This document shows, one piece after another, positions 46,068 to 56,382 of a DNA stretch of 64,000 nt (its first letter is position 1; each line of letters begins with the position of its first letter). This DNA is from Apiospora phragmitis. Taxonomy: Eukaryota; Ascomycota; Sordariomycetes; Amphisphaeriales; Apiosporaceae. The translations under genes and the position numbers were made by a program. The stretch lies in NCBI GenBank assembly GCA_038363925.1, contig JAQQWL010000011.1, forward strand, positions 5,208,001 through 5,272,000, in the 5' to 3' direction. The notes under the pieces were generated by a model. It had not been told where the DNA came from. It worked only from the letters and a program-made list of their open reading frames with translations, and did no database searches.

Positions 46068-47654
46068 TTACCTCCCAAGTGTACTGTTGCCAGTTCCAGC
46101 TTCATCCAGCTCGCCAACACGGATGAACACAGCCTTTTGCTCTAGCCAGTCATCCATACTCAGTAAAAAGCTTTCTCGGCCAACACCGCTCTGTTTGTAC
46201 CCGCCGAAGGGCATGTCCCAAGCACCTGTGGGAGACGTGCAGTTTACACCCACCATGCCCGATTCCAACCCCTTGGCCACGCGCATGGCCCTGTCGAGGT
46301 CTTTGGTATAGACGGCGGCATATAGACCGTATTTGGTGTCATTTGCGATCTTGAGCGCCTCTTCTTCCGTCTCAAACGTGTTGATGCACACAACGGGTCC
46401 GAAAACCTCCTCCTTCATGATTCTGGAGTCCTCGGGCTGCTGCAGAAACACGACGGGCTGCACGAAGAGATCGCCATTCTCGGCGGGGAGAGGCGCACCC
46501 GTCTCCACCATCTGCCCCGTCTTCTTCCCCTCCTCCACGTACCGCATCACCGTTTCGTACTGCGCCTTGTCCGCCTGCGGGCCCGACGTGGTCTCCAGCC
46601 GGCTGGGGTCGCCGAGCTTGCGCGCCGCCGCCAGGGCGTTGAATTTGTCGACGAAGGCGGCGGCGGCGCCCTTCTGGACGTAGATGCGCGAGTTAGCCAT
46701 GCAGGTCTGGCCGCTGTGGAAGAAGATGCTGTGCTGGGTCTCGCGGGCGGCGCGGTCGAGGTCGGCGTCGGCGAAGACGAGCGCGGGCGACTTGCCGCCC
46801 AGCTCGAACGTCAGGTGCTTGAAGTTGGACGCGGCCGCGGCCCTCTGGATCGCGCGCCCCGTCCGCACCGAACCCGTGAACGACAGCGCCCGAATCTGCA
46901 TGTGGCTGCTGATGGCGTGGCCCACCACCGGCCCGTGCCCGTGCACGATGCTCACCACACCCGGCGGGAGCCCGGCCTCGCCCAGCATGGCGGCGACCCG
47001 GTCGGAGCTCAGGGGCGCCTTTTCCGACGTCTTGAGGACCATGGTGTTGCCCGCGGCCAGGGCCGGCGCGAGCTTCTTGCTCAGGAAGACCAGCGGGGCG
47101 TTCCAGGGGATGATGGCGGCGCAGACGCCATACGGCTGGCGGATCGAGATGTTCATGAAGCCCGGTGTGTTCAGGCTGGATGTACCCACGGGATACGCCG
47201 CCTCGGAGAAGTAGCGGAAATGCGTCGCTGCATAGTATCCATCGAAATATGTGCTGACTGGTCTGCCCAGAGAAAGAGCATCCAACTGCGCTAGTTCGGC
47301 ATCTGCATCGGTTATCATCTGGGCTAGCTTGGCCAAAGGCTTGCCGCGTTGTTGCGGTGACAAGGCCTTCCAGGCTGCTAAAGCTGCTTGAGCAGCCACA
47401 ACCGCTTTGTCTACATCGTCTGAGGTTGCCTCAGAGACTATGGAGATGTTAGGGGTTTCTCGCACTATATTCGCGCCGGGTCAACATGCCTTGAGCTACA
47501 CAGTCCCCTGAATATGGCGAGAAGAGGTCGAAGGTCTTGTTGTCGCTCGAGGGGAGAAACTACCACGTCTTGGTTACTCATCCGGCCACCACTATGATCA
47601 GAGTTATGAACTCACCTCCCCGTTAATGTATTGCTTGACCTTGATAGGAGCCAT
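46068..47654 (-). CDS. Aldehyde dehydrogenase (NAD(P)+), start of candidate catabolic cluster
   Basis: Oxidises an aldehyde to the acid. Model: complement(join(46068..47437,47490..47559,47616..47654)), 492 aa, normal for the family. Exon 1 MAPIKVKQYINGE and exon 2 FLPSSDNKTFDLFSPYSGDCVAQ are followed by VSEATSDDVDKAVVAAQ. Catalytic glutamate in FELGGKSP, cysteine in SGQTCMANSR, cofactor motifs PWNAPLVFLSKKLAPALAAGN and FTGSVRTG, and EEVFGPVVCINTF are intact. The middle intron (52 bp) starts with GC, giving a GC-AG pair; both the branch site CTAAC and reading frame support it. Closest in feel to salicylaldehyde/betaine-type dehydrogenases, but substrate cannot be read from sequence. Its neighbour is the GMC alcohol oxidase, a natural upstream step. 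Confidence 0.93.
47438..47489 (-). other. GC-AG intron in the aldehyde dehydrogenase gene
   Basis: On the minus strand the donor is CAAG|GCATGT and the acceptor CCATAG, 52 bp apart, with CCCCTAACATC as branch site. Using it joins DCVAQ to VSEATSDD in frame. No GT donor nearby gives an open frame. Confidence 0.75.
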
Positions 47655-48634
47655 TATATGAAGCAAGGTAACTGTTTGAGGGACTGGGAGGTCTTCAGTC
47701 TGTAGTCCTGACCATAAGGGACTCGTGGCAGTGAGACTCTTTACAGGTCAAGTGTTCCAGTATGTTCACAGTATTAAATCGCAACAGTGACTCTATGGAG
47801 GCGATGATAAATGGTCTATTGCGTCTTGGCAAGTTCGCTTGGTCCTCTCTCCTGCCTTGGACCTTTCCTCCCCCACAAGCCGCACATGATGTACGCTGCC
47901 CTCAATCACTCATGGAGATGCGGAGTACGGTGCGGACCATCTCGATCCGCTTCTCGGCTCTGTAGCCAATAGCCGTATATTTTGGCATTCACCATGCACC
48001 CACCACCGTCAGATCCACAGTAAGTAAACGGCCGCTTTCCCGGGTGGGTTGTAGTCGCGGCATGACTGAGCTCGGATCAATGATGCCGCAGGATAAGTCA
48101 TGACACCGGGTCTCTTCCTATCACTACCATCCAAGACGGAGCGATTGCGTAGGTTAAGTCATCAATGGCAGCCACCAGGGATGATTCCACACCCGCAGTA
48201 GTGGGTTTATGATTCGGTTTAGAGAGATGCTGATGAGTTCATGAATCGAGAAGTATGGGGACTGGTGGGTGTTGGTTTGTGTGGGGTTGACAGGGGGACT
48301 CCTACTGTACCATCGGCATAGTCAGCCCGATAGACTATCAAGCTGTGCCTCAGCCGTGGTCTACGCGTCGATATCACACCTCTATCTCACTCCGCCACGG
48401 AACTGGGGTACCGACAGTCTGGTACCAATTCGATCCTACGATATCTTCTACCATCCGACCGGGACACATCGTGACAGGCCGACGGCACCAGCTCCGAGCC
48501 ACGGAGCACACTGATGGCACTAGAGTAATCAAGACCAATCCGTCCGTGAAGCCAACAGATTGTTTGGTCTTGGCATAATAACCATGGCCGTAAACTGCTA
48601 CTTGGCATCTCCTTTACAGATTGCTGCGCTTCAT
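47655..48634. other. Intergenic: ALDH promoter and GMC 3' region
   Basis: About 980 bp between the ALDH start and the GMC stop. Both genes read leftward. Short frames (47762-47965, 48269-48514 +) have no domain. Nothing else recognised. Confidence 0.45.
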
Positions 48635-50494
48635 CTATCCAACTGGCCGGGCCTGGTCTAACCCATATTCAGCTATGATCTTCTCTGCTGCTATTTCCCC
48701 GATGATGTATGCTGTTGACTGGGTATGGTTGCTGACCGTGTTAGCCTTGGCCGACTAAGTCTCTGTAAGCCTTGCCAGGATTGACCTACTTGGGAAGCAG
48801 GGGGCAGACACTCATATCAGCCACGCGTAGATTCTGTATGCCGATGACCTTGAACGAAGAGTCCACACAGGCCTCCTGCGCACTGCGGCCCATCTTCACC
48901 GTCCCTGACATATGCCACGAACTCCTCAGATTCGAAGAAAACGCTTCCTACGTTTGCTGTCAGCCGTGAAGCTGGAGATGAGGTGCGAAGGGGAGAAGGG
49001 ATCCAACCCAGATTGCGCTATCCGAGTGGTTCCGGGGCCAGGACACATTCCGCACCGTCTTCTGTTTCCAGACAGGGGCTTGGAAGAACCGAAGTATTTC
49101 CCTCATGCCTTCGATGGCTGTTCTGCGGTCGAATGGATGTGTCAGGAACTTTGGGTCGATGACGGGCGCTTCTCTGGGATCTGCCGATCTCAAAGTGATG
49201 GTACCCCTTGGTTGAGGATTCATGACCAAGCAGATGGCCGAGAAAACTTCTTCATCGTCCGCTAATTGGACATCGCCAAAGAAAGGGGTATGCGTCGCCA
49301 ACTCCCAATTTGGGACCAAGGGCCTCCTCAAGTAAGTCTGCATCTGTAGTGGAAGTGCTTGGAATTCCTCTGAATCGAGGACAGCGGGTAACTGAAACCA
49401 GCCCATCGGGGATGGGCTTTGCTTGAACAACGCTTCACGTCCCTTCTTGATGACTATGCCTGCCGCCGAGAAGCAATGGTCTTGTAGATTTCTTCCCACT
49501 TGCGGCAACTCAAGGATACGAGGAATGTCATGTTTCCGCAGCTCCTCCTCTGGCCCGAGCCCTGAGAGAAGTAAGAGTTGAGGGCTATTGATCGCACCCG
49601 TCGAGATAATAACCTCTTTGCGTGCCCAGAACCGGAGTCCAGATGCGATTTGCACACCAACAGCCACGTTCTCTTCGAATATTACCTTCTGGACCAGTGC
49701 ATTGGTTATAATCGTAAGATTGGCAGGGGGGCTTGTTAGGTAAGCACTGGCGGATGTCACTCTTACCCCCTTGTAGATGCAGGCTGTCCCAATACCCATA
49801 CCAATGGGGGAACCGTTGTTAACGTCCGGATTGAGTCCAAGGCCAACTTCTTCAGCAGCTTTGAAAACATCGCTTGTCGTAGAGAGCCATTCGTCCTGGT
49901 ACGATAGGTCAACCGCGCCCCCCCACCCATGGTCTTGAGGGAGTTAGTCACAGGTCGGAGCTCCTCATGTAGGCGCAAAGTCGCTACGCACCTTCAGTCT
50001 TGGGGATGATTCGTCCCGGAAAGCAGCAGGTACATCGTTGTGGAATTTCTCGATCCGCTGGAGACAACGCCGAGCATTCTTCCAGCCGAAAGAGTCATCG
50101 CCAACTAACCGCGCCCATTCGTCGTAATCCTCGGAGGAGCCGACAACCCAGCCGCAGAAGTTGATGGCGGTGCTGCCGCCCAACCCCTTCCCCCGCGAGT
50201 AGTCGATCTGCTGGCCTTTCCACTGAGGCTCGGTCTTGTACGCCCAGTTCAGGGGAGATCCTTCGCGGAACGCCACTTCGTAACGCTCGGCTCCGGTCAA
50301 ATCGGCCGCATCTTGATTCAAGCCCCCTGCCTCTAGCAGAAGAACAGATGGCTGAGTTGACGAATGGGCTAGTCGCGAAGCGATGACACACCCGGACGCT
50401 CCGCCTACAAGAAAATACGTTTGTTTGATGACGTCTTCCTGGATCCGAGGAACAACATACCTCCTACGACGATGAAGTCGAAAATCTCTGCCAT
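48635..50494 (-). CDS. GMC-family FAD oxidoreductase (alcohol oxidase/dehydrogenase)
   Basis: Flavoenzyme oxidising an alcohol to an aldehyde (choline dehydrogenase, aryl-alcohol oxidase, pyridoxine oxidase relatives). Model: complement(join(48635..48731,48790..48947,49008..49933,49992..50404,50461..50494)), about 542 aa. Dinucleotide-binding FDFIVVGGGASGCVIASRL, GGSTAINF and WARLVGD region, GMC signature GAINSPQLLLLSGLG, catalytic histidine in SSWHMSGTVKMG and a second in NNHTQSTAY. Five exons with 56-60 bp introns. The seven-C run at 49918-49924 is one base short: adding it joins KTMGGGG to AVDLSYQDEWLSTT. There is no signal peptide, so it should be intracellular, unlike secreted lignin-degrading relatives. 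Head-to-head with the permease. Confidence 0.9.
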
Positions 50495-51521
50495 TTTCTA
50501 CGATGATCAGTAATATGGCCTGTTGGTCTGGAGTAGGTCACTTCAAACCCCATATGCGATGAACCGTGGCTTATCTTAGACACGATGGCACGCAAGGTAA
50601 TGCAGCCAATCGCTTCCTTCGTGTGTAGAACAAATATCTGAGTCTAGGCCTCACGGTATTCTTTCAGATAACAGGTACCTCCGTAGGCAAATGGCTCCTG
50701 CGAAGGAACCGAGTATGGTGGATCATCACCACCGCTGGTCCTATTCCGTCAATCGGAATGGGCCTGCCGACAAATCCAGAGATGGCTGCACGTTACAGGG
50801 GGGGGTCAGACACACCCGGCTAATAGGTGGCCAACCCAGGACACCCTCAGCTTGGTATGTACCCCCAGACATAGCAAGAATACCCCCTACCCCCTGAAGT
50901 TTGTTTAATTCATACCCCTTGTGTGAGAGCCCTGGTACAGGTATTTCATGCGTCCGCAATACCTCTCTATCTGCTGAAACGTATAACAGCTGCCCAGTTG
51001 CGGCATACCTTTTACGGTAGTATTCCTCTCTGTTTTTTATATTTCAAATAGGCCGTCGATGTAAATACTCCCTACTGAAATATAACGGTATCTGTCAATT
51101 AACAAACTTTCAGGGATGCTAGTGTACGACCACAGATATCATACGAGACGTGCATCCGTGATGGGTAAATGCTCTATAATACTAGCAGCAAATCACAGGT
51201 GACTCGGTGATCTGGCCGCCCTAGGGACAACAAGTGATAAGGATGCCGGTGTCAACCTGACCGGTCAAATCAACCATGACCCTATAGTTCGCATACCACG
51301 CCAAGCAATGCCCACATCTTAGTTGCATGCCATGCTGACGAACGGCACATAGATCTACTACTTCCTCTGCTTCATCATTCATAAGAGCTGGCTTCGTTAT
51401 TTATTGCTTTTTAGACGGGGGTTTACTCAAGGTATATCTGGCTCATTCGGAAGCTTGTCTGTCTCAAATCTATCTCCCATAGAATTATCCGTGGCAAGCA
51501 AATCTTGCTACAGTTCGCGAT
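50495..51521. promoter_or_regulatory. Divergent promoter between GMC oxidase and NCS1 permease
   Basis: About 1.03 kb between outward-facing starts, so one element could control both. It contains a seven-G run near 50800, C-rich blocks near 50860-50900 and AT-rich stretches at 51040-51110. No reading frame with domain character. Candidate CGG-type half sites for the cluster's Zn2Cys6 regulator should be sought here. Confidence 0.5.
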
Positions 51522-53278
51522 ATGGGCGTCGAGGGGCTTTTGAAGAAGCTGGAGGTCAAGCCGACAGACGATGAATACGAGTCCATCGCAACAAGCAGAT
51601 GGGGCAACAAAGACGTATATCCGATCCCAAGGGATAAACGGACATATGGATGGTTGTCATTCTATGCCTACTGGGGAACCTGCGGGATATCTCTGTCTAG
51701 CTGGACCATCGGCAGCAGTCTCATAGGGATAGGCCTGACAGCTGGCCAGGCTTGCGGCGTTGTGGTGCGACCAACCTGGCCCCCTGTTTTGATCGTGCGC
51801 ATGTAACTGATCGGAGTAACAGGTCATCGGATGCGCCATTGCGTCTCTGAGTTCCTACTTGAACGGGGCGGCAGGGACAATTCATCACCTTGGCTACGGA
51901 ACACTTGCCCGAGCAGCCTTCGGCCTCTGGGGCGCATACTTTGTCGTCATGCTGAACGTATTCCAGTCGTTCGTCTTCTACGGGACGCAGATGTACTTTG
52001 GAGGTAGGGAGATTGACTGCAAGCCTTACTGGAGGATTCTAACCATTCCCGTGACAAACAGGCATGGCTTTCGTCCTGATCCTGAACGCCATCTTCCCGA
52101 GCTTCCTCCACATGGCCAACACTCTACCGGAGAGTGCCGGCATCACCACGCCCCAGCTAATCGGTTTCGTGCTCTTTGTCTTGTTGTACATCCCCGTCAT
52201 ATACTTTGTACCACCGCACCGGATCCAGAGGTTTCTTGTCGCCAACTTGGTCATCTCGAGCGCCACGCTGTTCGGCATTATGGGCTGGGCAATCCATGCG
52301 GACGGCGGAGCTGGCAACCTCGTGTCACCCGCGGTCGTGGTCCCCAAGTCCCAGGTCGGCTTCATGATGGTCCACGGTATTACCTCGGTCGCCGGGACGT
52401 ACACCGGCGGCAGTGAACGCGTCAGCGACTGGACCCGGTATGCGAAACACCGACACTCACCCACGCTGGCTCAGCTCACGGCGCTACCTGTTACCGTGAC
52501 ACTGGTGGCTCTGATCGGCATCGTGACAACCTCGGCATGTGCTGAGATGCTGGATCAGGTGGAATGGAACCCGATGATCATGCTCCAGACGATCCAAGTC
52601 CGGTACTACACCGCCGCCTGCCGGGCCGGGACGTTTTTCGCCGGCGTGGGCCTCTTGTCAGTCACAGTTTTCATCAACTATACGCAGAACTGCGTTAGCT
52701 CCGGCATGGATATCGCCATGTTGGTACCGCGCTATGTCTCGCGCAGACGAGGCTCCATCATCTTCGCGCTTCTGGGGGTCTTGGCCAACCCCTGGAGGTT
52801 CCTGACGCAGGCCACGACCTTTATCACCGTTCTTTCGTCATTCGGCGTCTTCATGTCCCCAGCGGCGGCCGTCTTGGTGGTGGACTTCTGGCTGGTGCGC
52901 CGGACGAAATGGAACATCCCGGACCTCTACTCCCCTGGCGGTATCTACTGGTTCTGGAATGGAGTAAATTGGAGGGCACTTCTATCGTATGTCTTGGGGA
53001 TGATATGGGCCTTACCTGGCTTCATCATGGCGGTCGGCGGCCCCCCTGTTGCAGAGGGGTGGTACCATCTATACCAGATCTCATTTTTCTTTGGATATGC
53101 GATATCCGGAGGCTTGTATTACCTCCTGAACCTGCTATTCCCGCCGCTTGGACTTGGTGAGCAGGTAGACATCAGTTCTGCAGAAGGGCCTGTCGTGATG
53201 AGCGCGTCTGCAAGTCGCCACAGTTCGGACGACGGAGGAAATGAAAAGCAGGTCCGGCTTGTGGACGAGAAAGTCTAG
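51522..53278 (+). CDS. NCS1-family permease (Fur4/Dal4-type nucleobase/vitamin transporter)
   Basis: Plasma-membrane proton symporter; the family imports uracil, uridine, allantoin, thiamine, nicotinamide riboside or pyridoxine. Model: join(51522..51764,51823..52003,52062..53278), 546 aa. N-terminal SRWGNKDVYPIPRDKRTYGW is the family hallmark, followed by about twelve helices with WTIGSSLIGIGLTAGQ, SSYLNGAAGTIHHLGYGTLARAAFG, MANTLPESAGITTPQLIGF, TYTGGSERVSDWTRYAK and NCVSSGMDIAMLVPRYVSRRRG. The transport-specific residues near the YTGGSERVSDWTRYAK loop deviate from the usual N-NSDYSRFAK-like form, so substrate differs or is unknown. Introns are 58 and 58 bp. No frame problem. Confidence 0.93.
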
Positions 53279-53653
53279 GTTGAATCTATGTAACATGCGC
53301 CAGCAACAATAGTAAACACATCTTCAAAATACCGAGGTTTTCCGAATACGTATGGGTTGATAGCTTTTGGTTCATAATCTAATAGTAGCTCATGGATTTG
53401 GTGCCATCTCCCTGATTATCTGACATGATAAAGGGGGGAGCGGACGACAAAACAAAAGCTATCAGAATGCGATGTCGGTTATTTCCGTGTCGCAAAGTGG
53501 TGCGGCCAAACTGTAAAAGGCACGTCAGAACTCATCAATGACGTCCTATATCGACCCCAACAATGGCTGTGCAGTCACTTTTAAGATCTGATATCCACGG
53601 AATTCAATCCCCTACTTGTTGTAATGAAAACAACACTGATAAATATACACAAA
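53279..53653. other. Intergenic between permease and membrane protein
   Basis: About 375 bp, both genes on the + strand. AT-rich, with TATAAA-like words near 53637-53650. No coding signal. Confidence 0.45.
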
Positions 53654-54567
53654 ATGGGCATCTCTCTATCTGCAGCGCGCTACCTGGCGCCAGGCGCATT
53701 CCTCGTCGACTTCGCAGCGCAGCTGTACGGGCTGCTGAGCAGTCCCAACATGAAAGACGTGCACGATGCAAATATCTCTTTCTTCTCGCCCCTGCCGCTG
53801 TTCATTGCCTGTTTCTTCTTCCCGCAGCAGATCTTCCAGGCGGCTTGGCTTTGGAGACTCTGGAAGGCCAAGCCAGAGAACGTGGAGGAGGACCGCTCCT
53901 TGCGGCAGATGATAGATTATGTGCCATACTACGCTGTGGGGAATCTCTGCATTGCTGGTGAGTCCGCCCTGACCTTTATCTGGTTCACACAGGCCGGGCA
54001 AGCTCAAAAAAACTGACGCCATGGGTACTGGGACAGCCTGGATGGTCGTCTGGAACCAGTCCGATCTGAAGACCGCCAACGCTTTCGTCACCGTCAACAG
54101 CTGCTTGCAGCTCTACTACGTGTTCACGAGGCTGGGTCCCATGGACCTTGGCTCCTGGACGTCGATCCTGACCCACGTCGTCTCCAAGATGTTTGCCGGC
54201 ATCGGGGTGCTGGACCTCCTGCACAACAGCTCGGCGGCCTACGCCGTCGGTCAAGCCCCGAGCACCGCCGTCAAGGTCTTGACTGGCCTCGAGTTCGGCG
54301 CCTTGGCCTCAGTTAGCGACTGGGTCTTCGGCGGCTGTCTCGCCTACGACTTGGTCGCTCTCATGGTGGGCCAGCGTGTTTACGGAAACGTCGTCTGGAG
54401 TAACCTGCTTGGCGCTTACGTATCAGCCGTTGCTGGACTTGTCGTGGCCCGGAACTGTCTTCGGTAAGTGCTTCTTCACTTTCAGACCAAGATGCAATGT
54501 TTGCCAAATGCTAAATGGTTTCAGACCCCCCTATGTGCGTCGGGACGAATACCAGGCTCTTCATTGA
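53654..54567 (+). CDS. Unknown multi-pass membrane protein in the catabolic cluster
   Basis: Model: join(53654..53957,54037..54463,54525..54567), 257 aa; an in-frame Met ten codons earlier (53624) is possible. About six to seven hydrophobic helices are visible (LAPGAFLVDFAAQLYGLL, PLPLFIACFFFPQQIF, NLCIAAWMVVWN, VNSCLQLYYVF, VVSKMFAGIGVLDLL, VSDWVFGGCLAYDLVALMV, LLGAYVSAVAGLVVA). The last exon is only 43 nt, adding RPPYVRRDEYQALH; without that splice the protein would stop after NCLR. No catalytic motif was found and I do not recognise the family, beyond similarity in feel to fungal hypothetical integral membrane proteins. Its place between the permease and a hydrolase suggests a transport or membrane-enzyme accessory role, by context only. 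Confidence 0.75.
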
Positions 54568-54661
54568 CCTGCAATGAGGCAGTGGATTGCAGGCTACGAG
54601 CATTAATGAAAAAATACTGATAGGCTCTGGAAATCAGTGCTATTGGTTGTATCATGTAGGT

Positions 54662-55744
54662 TTATATGTCGTTTGGCTTTGCAATCGGGGAGAAGTCCTG
54701 TTTTCCAGCTACATTTCCTTCATATCCAACCGCCTTGGCAAAATCCTTGAGGAACGCCCACCTCACCTGCTTCGCCCAACCTTTCTTTGCAAAACCGTTG
54801 GCTGGTTTTGGGAAGAGATCCGCAACATGTAGAAACGTTTCATCGTGTGCGGGAACAATGAGAAAGTTGTCGTACGCGTCAACTTCTTGCAGCTTCTTGA
54901 TGGACTCAATGGCTTCGGGGATATCGTAGTGGACCTGGGGAGCGTTGGCCGGCTTGGCAGGCAGATAGAACGGCTGATCCTTGCCGTCTCGTAATATACC
55001 CTCAAACATCTCTCCAGGGCAAGGCGTCGTGGACAAGCCAGTGAAGGGGTTGGGTGAGATAGAAGCCGGTAACGGCTGCCACGGGTGCGGTCGTATTTCC
55101 CCGCCGTGATGAGCGGCGTCGCCACCCATGACGATGAAGCTGTCGGGCTCCGTAGTTACCCGGGCCAGGCCGCACATGTGTCCGACCGCGTGTCCCGGGG
55201 TGTCGAGTAGATAAAACGAGCCATCTCCGAAATAGTTAAACGCGGCAAACCTGCCAATCTTCAGCCCTGACTCGGCAAAGTCTATCTCCCGGATCTCACG
55301 GCCCGCCACGTCGACTTGGTTGAAGGCCGCCGAGGGATTCTCCGGGTAACCGGGGAATATCTTGTCCTTGCATCCCGGGCCGACGACCAACGCCGTCTCT
55401 GGCTCGAACGTCGAGGGGTCACCCGTATGGTCGAAATGCCAATGCGACCAGATGACGGCCTCGATGGACTTGGTGTCCACGCCGCCTGCGTCGAGAATCT
55501 CGCGGACGTGCCTGGGTACTATGGGCGTGTAGCCGCTGTCGCGAAAGCGCTGGACTAGAGGCGGTGGGAGACTCTCCCAGTCCTTCTTGATTCCGAGGTC
55601 GAAGACCAGCGTGCGGCCGAGCCCAGCGTGCCGGATCAGGAAGGAGTAGCAGGGCGTAGCGAGCCACTCATGACCAGCGATCGCAGGCTCCACAAACCTC
55701 CACTGGTAGTAGATCGGCTTTATCAGCAAAACATCCCTGCTCAT
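54662..55744 (-). CDS. Metallo-beta-lactamase-fold hydrolase (lactonase-like)
   Basis: Single-exon, 360 aa, no signal peptide. The zinc-binding signature HWHFDHTGD gives H101, H103, D105 and H106; further ligands are the His in DTPGHAVGH and the Asp in VMGGDAAHHGG, with a final His in PAHDETF. This arrangement matches the dinuclear-zinc lactonase/glyoxalase II/AHL-lactonase branch. The family hydrolyses lactones and thioesters; bacterial 4-pyridoxolactonase and quorum-quenching lactonases belong to the same superfamily, but this protein is longer. The stop lies 94 bp from the convergent membrane-protein gene. Substrate is inferred only from the adjacent oxidases. Confidence 0.9.
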   Translation of the reverse strand: MSRDVLLIKPIYYQWRFVEPAIAGHEWLATPCYSFLIRHAGLGRTLVFDLGIKKDWESLPPPLVQRFRDSGYTPIVPRHVREILDAGGVDTKSIEAVIWSHWHFDHTGDPSTFEPETALVVGPGCKDKIFPGYPENPSAAFNQVDVAGREIREIDFAESGLKIGRFAAFNYFGDGSFYLLDTPGHAVGHMCGLARVTTEPDSFIVMGGDAAHHGGEIRPHPWQPLPASISPNPFTGLSTTPCPGEMFEGILRDGKDQPFYLPAKPANAPQVHYDIPEAIESIKKLQEVDAYDNFLIVPAHDETFLHVADLFPKPANGFAKKGWAKQVRWAFLKDFAKAVGYEGNVAGKQDFSPIAKPNDI

Positions 55745-56382
55745 CTCAAGAAACTGGAGCGGGTTTGCTGCCTACTGTGTTAATGCCATGAATAATGCCG
55801 CTGCTGTTGATGATGGAGACATCGACGGTAGAGGTCGACGTTGGGATATTCAACTCCGGAAGCGAAGCCATGGTTACTCAGAGTTCCCCAGGCACCAAAT
55901 AGGAAAGCAGGAAAATAATTGTTTGGATGGAGAAGAAGAGAACCACTAAAGCTGTCTACTGTCAGCCTACGAGGTAGAGGTCGGCATTCCGATGCATTAG
56001 GGCGGGAGTCCAACCCCTCCTATGGATTTATACTCTCGGCTAGTCAGACCGGGAGCGATCGCACACACCATTCCGATCTGCTCGCTGGGCGCGACCTAAC
56101 CTTAGGTAGCATCCAAGAACACAGCGGGGCGCTAGGTTGTTTCGGACAATGCCTCCGATCAACCAGCAAATGCAAGCCATTGGTCAATGTTCTGCAGGAT
56201 AGACACTACACAGGAGGGGAAGGGGACTCGATACTTTGGGACATGGACGAAATTTGCGTTCTCAAACCCAGACTATTTCCAGATGATATATACATGTTGG
56301 CAAGCCCGCTACCGCTCGTCATGTCCTACGACTCGAGCCCCTGATCCCTTACCGCCTGGTTCCATAGTCGTCGTCGTCGATG
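55745..56382. other. Intergenic between the hydrolase start and the regulator 3' end
   Basis: About 640 bp; holds the hydrolase promoter (minus strand) and the regulator 3' untranslated region. Short + strand frames (55919-56344) lack features. Confidence 0.45.

Noticed and set aside
46684..47294. Two + strand frames of 176 and 192 codons
   Set aside because: Antisense of the aldehyde dehydrogenase, whose catalytic residues are all intact on the other strand.
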